Below are positions 1 to 4,844 of a stretch of DNA of 5,569 nt, in pieces. Source of the stretch: Candidatus Stahliibacteriota bacterium. Lineage in GTDB: Bacteria; Hydrothermota; Tepidihabitantia; SM23-42. The stretch covers positions 1-5,569 of the forward strand of contig SOIY01000269.1 in the NCBI GenBank assembly GCA_004376785.1, written 5' to 3'. The notes beneath the pieces were generated by a model that saw only the letters and a program-made list of their open reading frames with translations, was not told the origin of the DNA and made no database searches. Within the stretch, counting starts at the first letter, position 1. Each line of letters opens with the position of its first letter. Both the position numbers and the translations under genes were made by a program.

Positions 1-55
1 AAAAGTAAAAAGTTAAAATTCAAGAACAACAAGTTAAAAGTAAAAAGTTAAAATT
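1..55. repeat. A-rich direct repeat, two 20-bp copies
   Basis: The 20-base word aaaagtaaaaagttaaaatt occurs exactly at 1-20 and again at 36-55, a 35-bp period. The 15-bp spacer (21-35) ends in aagtt, which looks like a partial extra unit. On the minus strand this reads as T-rich words of the type aactttttactttt. The array follows the last gene of the minus-strand operon and may continue beyond the left edge. It has no coding potential and no GC-rich hairpin, so it is not a classical terminator. Its function is unknown. Confidence 0.8.
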
Positions 56-61
56 GAAATA

Positions 62-100
62 ATCTGTGTAATCTGTGCCATATCATCTGTGTAATCTGTG
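62..100. repeat. Short repeat built on the ATCTGTG heptamer
   Basis: The 16-base word atctgtgtaatctgtg occurs exactly at 62-77 and 85-100, separated by the 7 bases ccatatc. Each copy contains two ATCTGTG heptamers at a 9-bp step, so four heptamers lie within 39 bp. On the minus strand the unit reads CACAGATTA. The array abuts the stop codon of the SDR gene (101-103), and the repeat-like cadence continues into it (aatctgtgtta). It differs in composition from the A-rich repeat at 1-55. It is probably a dispersed intergenic repeat family; its role is unknown. Confidence 0.8.
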
Positions 101-1018
101 TTACAGTTTTGCACGCCAATAATTCAAGAGGTCCTCAATAGTCTTTTCGAATTTAACTCTTGGCTTCCAACCTGTGAGCCGGGAAAATTTATCACCATTC
201 CCTATTAAAACAGGTATATCAACCTTACGTATTTTTGAAGGGTCAGTCTTTGTTTCGAACTTAACCTTAGATAATTTCTTAAAAATTTCTATTGCTTGTG
301 CAATAGTGTAGCCTCTGTTTGAAGAAATGTTATAGATGTTGCCCGGTTTACATTTTTCAATCGCTAATTTATAGGCATTGATAATATCGTCTATATTCAT
401 GAACTCTCTTCTCACTTCAGTATTACCAAGCTCAATAAGAGGTGGCCTCTTATTTTTTTCAATCTCAGCAATCTGCATCGCTACAGTTGGTAGCACAAAA
501 TCCTTGACCTGACCAGGCCCTGTGTGTGTGAAAGATCTCAGTATTACATATTCTATTCCATCAATTGCGTAATTTTGGCACACCATCTCAGCTGCATATT
601 TGCTTACTGCATAAGGATTTTTTAAAACAATTTTGGCGGTTTCTAAGATATTTTCACCACCACCATAAATCTCGCACGTGGAAACAAAAATAAACCGCAC
701 CGCTTTTTTCAAACTTTTTGCCGCTTCTAATAAGTTTACTGTTCCCATAATATTAGTATTATAGGTAAGTGGTGGATCACGAAATGATTTGGACACAGAA
801 CTTATTGCAGCAAGGTGAAAGATAATGTCAGGTTGATGAAGCTTTAGCACATCCTTTGTCATTTCCAAATTCAGAATATCCAAGGGAATGCACATTCCAT
901 CTTTAGGAACCAAAAGGGGATAACATACCGGTTCAATTTTGTAGAGAACCTCATCAAGAACCTGTATTAGGTGCGAACCTACAAATCCTTCGCTGCCTGT
1001 AACGAGAATTGTTTTCAA
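101..1018 (-). CDS. NAD(P)-dependent SDR sugar epimerase/reductase, GDP-6-deoxymannose reductase (RMD)-like
   Basis: This is a 305-residue extended short-chain dehydrogenase/reductase. A Rossmann glycine motif lies at residues 8-14 (GSEGFVG). FHLAAISSV is at 67-75, the active-site segment STCEIYG at 113-119, and the catalytic Tyr136 and Lys140 sit in YAVSK. The C-terminal half carries HTGPGQ (165-170), the GNTEVRREF block (198-206) and TGWKP near 282, which are typical of GDP-4-dehydro-6-deoxy-D-mannose reductases. By family knowledge such enzymes reduce the 4-keto group of GDP-4-keto-6-deoxymannose, giving for example GDP-D-rhamnose for surface glycans. The exact substrate is inferred. The start is TTG (1018-1016), overlapping the upstream TGA as TTGA, with no clear Shine-Dalgarno site, so coupled reinitiation is likely. 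It is the last gene of the operon. The segment after the second beta strand (31-42) lacks an obvious Asp or Arg that would set NADH or NADPH preference. Another NDP-hexose epimerase activity remains possible. Confidence 0.87.
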   Translation of the reverse strand: MKTILVTGSEGFVGSHLIQVLDEVLYKIEPVCYPLLVPKDGMCIPLDILNLEMTKDVLKLHQPDIIFHLAAISSVSKSFRDPPLTYNTNIMGTVNLLEAAKSLKKAVRFIFVSTCEIYGGGENILETAKIVLKNPYAVSKYAAEMVCQNYAIDGIEYVILRSFTHTGPGQVKDFVLPTVAMQIAEIEKNKRPPLIELGNTEVRREFMNIDDIINAYKLAIEKCKPGNIYNISSNRGYTIAQAIEIFKKLSKVKFETKTDPSKIRKVDIPVLIGNGDKFSRLTGWKPRVKFEKTIEDLLNYWRAKL

Positions 1019-1971
1019 TTTATCTTTTCTCGCCAGTAGTCGAGTAAATCCTGCATTGTTTTTTCAAACGGGATCTCTGGCTTCCAACCAGTTTTTTTCT
1101 GAAACTTCTCCGGTGAACCTATTAACAGCTCAACATCAGAGGGTCGCAATCGCGCCGGGTCCTGTTCAATCTTCAGGTCAACCTTTGATAAAGAAACAAG
1201 TATATCGAGCATATCCTTTATCTTTATTCCTTTACCAGATGCTATATTATATACTTCACCAGGTTCACCTTTTTGCAATGTCAGTGCATATGCCCGGGCT
1301 ACATCACGGACATCTGAGAAATCTCGAACCGCTTCCAGATTTCCAACATAGATCACTGGGTCACGCTTATTTTTCTCAATCTCAACAAGCTGCTTAGCAA
1401 AATTTGAGGTAGCAAACACCTCACCTCTTCTTGGCCCAGTGTGATTAAATGCCCGTGTGCGGATTATTTTCAAACCATAACTCTTGAAATACTGATACCC
1501 GAGTAAATCCTGAGTAACCTTACTGACGCCATAAGGACTCAGCGGACGTAAGGCATTCGTTTCTTTAATAGGCAATTCTTCCGGAAAAACCATGCCATAC
1601 TCTTCACTCGAACCTGCTATATGAATCAATGTATCTATTTTTACTTGTCTAACAGCTTCGAAAAGATTCACTTCTCCAATTATGTTTGTAGTCAAAGTTT
1701 CCTGAGGTGCAACCCAAGAAAAAGAAACATAACTCTGCGCTGCAAGGTGAAATATTTGATCAGGTTTAATGTCTGTAATAATTGTCTTCATTGCAAAAGC
1801 ATCTTTAATATCGCATTCAAACAAATGTATCTTATCCTGTATATGAATAATATTTTGTCGGTCAGAGCGCCATTTAATTGTACCAAATAGTTCGTGTTTG
1901 CCCTCCGCCAAAAAGTATTCGGCGAGATGACTACCTGTAAAACCTGAAATTCCTGTGATTAATATTTTCAT
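1015..1971 (-). CDS. GDP-mannose 4,6-dehydratase / GDP-6-deoxymannose reductase family SDR
   Basis: This is a complete 318-residue extended SDR. It has a Rossmann motif GISGFTG (7-13), basic residues Arg35 and Arg38 after the second strand (consistent with NADPH binding), AAQSYV (77-82), the active-site segment GSSEEYG (120-126), and Tyr147/Lys151 in YGVSK. NHTGPRRGEVF (176-186) resembles the NHxSPRRG block of Gmd. SSEEYGM, GNLEAVRDFSDVRD (210-223) and LRPSDV resemble GDP-4-keto-6-deoxymannose reductases. It therefore belongs to the Gmd/RMD group, and sequence reading alone does not settle which step it performs. Either way it points to GDP-deoxyhexose supply for surface polysaccharide. The length is close to RMD and shorter than most Gmd proteins. 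The ATG is preceded by AAAGGAG with a 5-nt spacer. It starts 2 nt after the M23 stop and overlaps the next SDR by 4 nt. Confidence 0.9.
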   Translation of the reverse strand: MKILITGISGFTGSHLAEYFLAEGKHELFGTIKWRSDRQNIIHIQDKIHLFECDIKDAFAMKTIITDIKPDQIFHLAAQSYVSFSWVAPQETLTTNIIGEVNLFEAVRQVKIDTLIHIAGSSEEYGMVFPEELPIKETNALRPLSPYGVSKVTQDLLGYQYFKSYGLKIIRTRAFNHTGPRRGEVFATSNFAKQLVEIEKNKRDPVIYVGNLEAVRDFSDVRDVARAYALTLQKGEPGEVYNIASGKGIKIKDMLDILVSLSKVDLKIEQDPARLRPSDVELLIGSPEKFQKKTGWKPEIPFEKTMQDLLDYWREKIN

Positions 1972-1973
1972 AC

Positions 1974-2735
1974 TTACTCCTTTAAGTTTAATACAAGTGG
2001 CAAATATCCTCTTGGGTCTACTGACTCTTGTCGAAATCTAACCTCATAGTGTAAATGTGGTGATGTAGATTTACCTGTTGAACCAACTGTCCCAATTACT
2101 GCACCACAGTTCACCTTATTATCCTTTTTAACATTTATTGAATTCAGATGACCATAAAAGGTAGCATAATTAACTGTATGATCTATAATTACATAATTAC
2201 CATATATAGCATCCCATCCTGTAGCCCTTATTACACCTGAAGCAGCAGCAACAACAGGTGAAAAACGAGGTGCAGCGAAATCTATACCTTTATGTCCAGA
2301 AGTAAACCTTCGCGAGATCCGCCCCATTGCAGGCAATAAAGATGGTACATTCTCATGGTTATTCACCATCATATTTATCCTTTCCGAATAACCCGAACTT
2401 GTTTCATTTATGACCGGTTCAACTTCTGTTGGATTTTTCTCGATGCCAAGCATAATCCTTAGCTTCCGATTGTTCATTTCAGCAATCTCTAAATTTCTCT
2501 TTATCTCTTGCAGTTTTTCAAACTCTCTCTCTATTTCGACACTACGACGTTTTAATAAAACTGCCTCTAATGCATGGTAAGATACTCTCGAATAATTAGC
2601 AACAGCAATAACTACAATAATCGCCACTAAAAGAATAATTGCTAAAATTATCTTAAACCGTTTTTTGGATATAAAAACGTACTTAGAAACACTAGAATCT
2701 GTAGATGTCACTACAATCGAATAGCCCTTTTCCAT
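1974..2735 (-). CDS. Membrane-anchored M23/LytM-family peptidoglycan endopeptidase
   Basis: This 253-residue protein has a short cytoplasmic tail (1-27, ending in the basic stretch KKRFK). One transmembrane helix follows at about 28-47, then a heptad-like charged coiled coil at about 55-95, a Pro/Ser-rich linker, and a C-terminal Peptidase_M23 domain at about 133-250. The zinc ligands are intact: His148 and Asp152 in HxxxD (HKGID) and His229 in HLH (PHLHYE). The family's further catalytic histidines are present as His196 (YGHL) and His227. Such enzymes cut peptide crosslinks in peptidoglycan; the topology puts the active domain in the periplasm or outside the membrane. Because all ligands are present it is probably active rather than an EnvC/NlpD-type degenerate activator. 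The start lies 2 nt after the upstream stop, with only weak GG-rich sequence 9-16 nt upstream, so translational coupling is likely. The exact bond cleaved is unknown. Confidence 0.93.
   Translation of the reverse strand: MEKGYSIVVTSTDSSVSKYVFISKKRFKIILAIILLVAIIVVIAVANYSRVSYHALEAVLLKRRSVEIEREFEKLQEIKRNLEIAEMNNRKLRIMLGIEKNPTEVEPVINETSSGYSERINMMVNNHENVPSLLPAMGRISRRFTSGHKGIDFAAPRFSPVVAAASGVIRATGWDAIYGNYVIIDHTVNYATFYGHLNSINVKKDNKVNCGAVIGTVGSTGKSTSPHLHYEVRFRQESVDPRGYLPLVLNLKE
1977..1983 (-). promoter_or_regulatory. Shine-Dalgarno site for the first SDR
   Basis: AAAGGAG on the minus strand lies 5 nt upstream of the ATG at 1971. It is embedded in the last codons of the M23 gene (Lys-Glu), directly before that gene's TAA stop at 1976-1974. 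This fixes the start and indicates translation coupled to the upstream gene. Confidence 0.85.
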
Positions 2736-2737
2736 AT

Positions 2738-3751
2738 CTATTCCAAACCTTTTTCACAGATACAGGTTAATAATTTGATTGTAGCCTCAACATCAGCAAA
2801 ATCACATACTTCGTTTGTTGAATGGACATATCGTGTAGGAATTGACAGCACACCACTTAATGCTCCTTCTTTGACAACTTGAATAATCGCTGCATCAGTA
2901 GTACCTCTTTCAAGGATTTCTAATTGATATGGTATCTTCATTTTTCGGGCATAAGAAACCAACTTGTCATTTATTAATGGGTGACCTATAAAAGCACTAT
3001 CCTTTACCTTTATCGCAACACCCTTTCCAATAGATACATCCATCTTGGGAGATTCAGGAATGTCACCCGTAATAGTAACGTCGACTGCAATCGCATATTT
3101 AGGTGCAATTGCATAAGCACCTGTTCTCGCACCTCTTAAGCCCACTTCTTCCTGTACTGAAAAAACAAAATATAGATCATCTTTATTACTTTTAATTCTT
3201 TTCATGGTTTCAATTAGACAATAGCAACCAATACGGTCATCAAGTGCTTTAGCAGATAATCTTTTATTAATATTAACAGATTGTTGGTAAAATGCAGCTA
3301 TATCGCCAATCCTCACCATGGTTTGAGCCTCTTCTTTGTTCTTTGCGCCAATATCTATAAACATATTATCTAGATATGCAGGCTTAGGCGTCTCGCGCTT
3401 TGTCTCAACCCCGATTACTCCAATCGTGCCGTTTTCGAAAATGACCCGTTCAAATAAAATTCTTTCCGGAAATATACCACCAACATTAGTGAATCTCAAA
3501 AAACCATTTTTATCAATGTGCGTTATTATCAACCCTATTTCATCCATATGAGCACAGAACATGATTTTATCTCCATTACCACGTTTGGCTTTTCCAACAC
3601 CCTTGGGACGTACATGAGCTATTAAATTTCCAAGACGATCAACTTCAATTTTTTTACAATATTTCTGAATATTAGACTCAATGATTTTTCTAATGTTATC
3701 TTCTCGGCCAGACGGCCCATACGTGTCGCAGAGTCTTTTAACTAACTCCAT
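2738..3751 (-). CDS. M42-family metallo-aminopeptidase (TET type), second paralogue
   Basis: This is a complete 337-residue Peptidase_M42 protein. The predicted co-catalytic metal ligands are all present: His68 (AHMDE), Asp171 or Asp172 (KALDDR), Glu202 next to the catalytic base Glu201 (VQEEVGLR), Asp224 (VDVT) and His310 (RYVHS). Asp70 supports His68. There is no signal peptide, so it is cytosolic. M42 enzymes form dodecameric tetrahedral (TET) aminopeptidases that trim peptides released by larger proteases. Older databases call the family 'cellulase M', which is misleading. Substrate preference cannot be read from sequence. GTTDAAII (283-290) replaces GGTDAGPIH in the neighbouring paralogue, so pocket chemistry may differ. 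The start ATG has a perfect AAAGGAGG 7 nt upstream and lies inside the end of the preceding M42 gene (10-nt overlap). It ends 2 nt before the M23 gene. Confidence 0.94.
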   Translation of the reverse strand: MELVKRLCDTYGPSGREDNIRKIIESNIQKYCKKIEVDRLGNLIAHVRPKGVGKAKRGNGDKIMFCAHMDEIGLIITHIDKNGFLRFTNVGGIFPERILFERVIFENGTIGVIGVETKRETPKPAYLDNMFIDIGAKNKEEAQTMVRIGDIAAFYQQSVNINKRLSAKALDDRIGCYCLIETMKRIKSNKDDLYFVFSVQEEVGLRGARTGAYAIAPKYAIAVDVTITGDIPESPKMDVSIGKGVAIKVKDSAFIGHPLINDKLVSYARKMKIPYQLEILERGTTDAAIIQVVKEGALSGVLSIPTRYVHSTNEVCDFADVEATIKLLTCICEKGLE

Positions 3752-4755
3752 AATGCTTCCTCCTTTAAAATCTTTTGAATACTAACAGTTAGTAATTTAA
3801 TTCCTGCCTCAATATCCTTTTTTGAAGCGATTGATAAAGGTGAATGGATATATCGAGCTGGTGTTTGAATAACTGCTGTTCTAATTCCTTCCCTGGTAAT
3901 GTGTATAGGACCAGCATCTGTACCACCAATCATTGGTCTTTTAAACTGATAAGGAATATTATTCTTTTTAGCAGTCTCTTCTAATAATGATACAAGTTTT
4001 TTATCACATATAATTGAACGATCAGTAATTGTGATTACACAACCTTTACCAATTTCAGGATACTTAGGGATATCTTTTTCTATGGGCCACTCTCCAGATG
4101 CAGTTGTGTCAACAGCTATGGCTATTTGAGGAGATATCCGATATGCCACAATCCTTGCAGTCCTGAGCCCGGTTTCTTCCTGCACAGTAAATGCACAATA
4201 TATGGGTAAATCAGTATGCTTTATTAACTGAATAAGCATATAACATCCTATACGATCATCAAGCGCCTTTCCAAATATAATATCACCAGATTCACTGAAT
4301 TTTGTGTCAAAAGTTGCATAATCACCAATTTGGACAAGTTTTTTTGCCTCTTCCTTTGACCCAACACCAATATCAATAAATAGATCCTTTATCTCAGGAA
4401 GTTTTTTCATCTCTTCTTTTTTAGTATGATGAACAGGTTTATGTCCTATTACACCTGGAATCCCATTTTTCCCGATCAAGATTCTCTTTGCTAAAAGCAC
4501 TCGGGAGGACATTCCTATTGCCTTGAATCTCAAAAGTCCTTTATCTTCAATACCGCTAATCATAAACCCGACCTCATCCATATGGGCAGCGAGCAATATT
4601 TTCGGCGTAGTCTCTTTGCCTTTTCTTACTATTAGATTACCATAAGGGTCTTCAATTATTTCACTGACATCATTTTGAATTGTGTTTCTTATAAATTCCC
4701 TGACTTTGCGTTCTCCACCGCTCACACCAATTAATTCACTCAATTCTTTCAACAT
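3742..4755 (-). CDS. M42-family metallo-aminopeptidase (TET type), first gene of operon
   Basis: This is a cytosolic M42 aminopeptidase with all expected metal and catalytic residues, numbered from the preferred start: His58 (AHMDE), Asp60, Asp166 or Asp167 (KALDDR), Glu193/Glu194 (VQEETGLR), Asp216 (VDTT) and His304 (RYIHSP). GGTDAGPIH is near 277-285. An in-frame ATG at 4779 would add eight residues, but it lies between the -35 and -10 boxes of a perfect promoter and would not be transcribed from it. Starting at 4755 also gives 337 residues, exactly the length of the paralogue downstream, and aligns both N-termini (MLKELSELIG with MELVKRLCDT). The mRNA is predicted to be leaderless, with no SD before 4755. 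The gene overlaps the next M42 gene by 10 nt. The two paralogues are divergent, so the duplication is old. They could form separate or mixed dodecamers. The peptide specificity is unknown. Confidence 0.92.
   Translation of the reverse strand: MLKELSELIGVSGGERKVREFIRNTIQNDVSEIIEDPYGNLIVRKGKETTPKILLAAHMDEVGFMISGIEDKGLLRFKAIGMSSRVLLAKRILIGKNGIPGVIGHKPVHHTKKEEMKKLPEIKDLFIDIGVGSKEEAKKLVQIGDYATFDTKFSESGDIIFGKALDDRIGCYMLIQLIKHTDLPIYCAFTVQEETGLRTARIVAYRISPQIAIAVDTTASGEWPIEKDIPKYPEIGKGCVITITDRSIICDKKLVSLLEETAKKNNIPYQFKRPMIGGTDAGPIHITREGIRTAVIQTPARYIHSPLSIASKKDIEAGIKLLTVSIQKILKEEALWS
3759..3766 (-). promoter_or_regulatory. Perfect Shine-Dalgarno site for second M42 gene
   Basis: AAAGGAGG on the minus strand lies 7 nt upstream of the ATG at 3751. 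It sits inside the Lys-Glu-Glu codons at the 3' end of the first M42 gene. It shows that this organism uses canonical anti-SD pairing for downstream operon genes, in contrast to the first gene of the operon, which has none. Confidence 0.9.
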
Positions 4756-4761
4756 AAGGAA

Positions 4762-4789
4762 ATTATATCTAATAAGCATTAATTGTCAA
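4762..4789 (-). promoter_or_regulatory. Perfect-consensus sigma70 promoter of the five-gene operon
   Basis: On the minus strand, TTGACA (4789-4784) and TATAAT (4767-4762) are separated by 16 bp; both hexamers match consensus exactly. Transcription is expected about 7 nt after the -10 box, at or within a base or two of the A of the ATG at 4755. The 6 nt between the -10 box and the ATG (ttcctt) contain no Shine-Dalgarno sequence. The hexamers are seen directly. The transcription start is inferred. Confidence 0.8.
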
Positions 4790-4801
4790 CATAAGAACCC
4801 A

Positions 4802-4830
4802 TTGACTTTATAGGGATTATCGACTATATT
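4802..4830 (+). promoter_or_regulatory. Sigma70-like promoter of the divergent glycine-rich protein gene
   Basis: TTGACT (4802-4807) and TATATT (4825-4830) are separated by an optimal 17 bp; each hexamer matches consensus at 5 of 6 positions. The predicted start near 4837 leaves a leader of about 8 nt before the ATG at 4845. GAAGG at 4836-4840, 4 nt from the ATG, would then sit at the extreme 5' end of the mRNA and may act as a minimal ribosome site. The promoter is back to back with the minus-strand one, with 12 bp between the two -35 boxes. Confidence 0.65.
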
Positions 4831-4844
4831 TAATTGAAGGTTTT

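Noticed and set aside
1..100. Possible CRISPR array
   Set aside because: Repeat words of 16-20 bp with 7- and 15-bp spacers, in two unrelated families, do not match CRISPR repeat/spacer dimensions, and no cas genes are present.
1..107. Rho-independent terminator for the minus-strand operon
   Set aside because: Only a short CTGT-GTT-ACAG dyad (96-106) is visible, without a GC-rich stem, and it overlaps the stop codon; not enough to call a terminator.
1056..1397. Plus-strand open frame of 113 codons
   Set aside because: It lies wholly antisense to the clearly conserved SDR at 1015-1971 and its translation resembles no known family; it is a shadow frame.
1621..1890. Plus-strand open frame of 89 codons
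   Set aside because: Antisense to the N-terminal Rossmann region of the same SDR; the Cys/Asn-rich composition is typical of a shadow frame.
3336..3551. Plus-strand open frame of 71 codons
   Set aside because: Antisense to the second M42 gene, with no supporting motif or context.
3742..4755. Annotation of M42 proteins as cellulase or endoglucanase M
   Set aside because: The AHMDE, ALDDR, QEE and RYxHS motifs are those of M42 metallo-aminopeptidases; the cellulase label is a legacy name and nothing here suggests glycoside hydrolysis.
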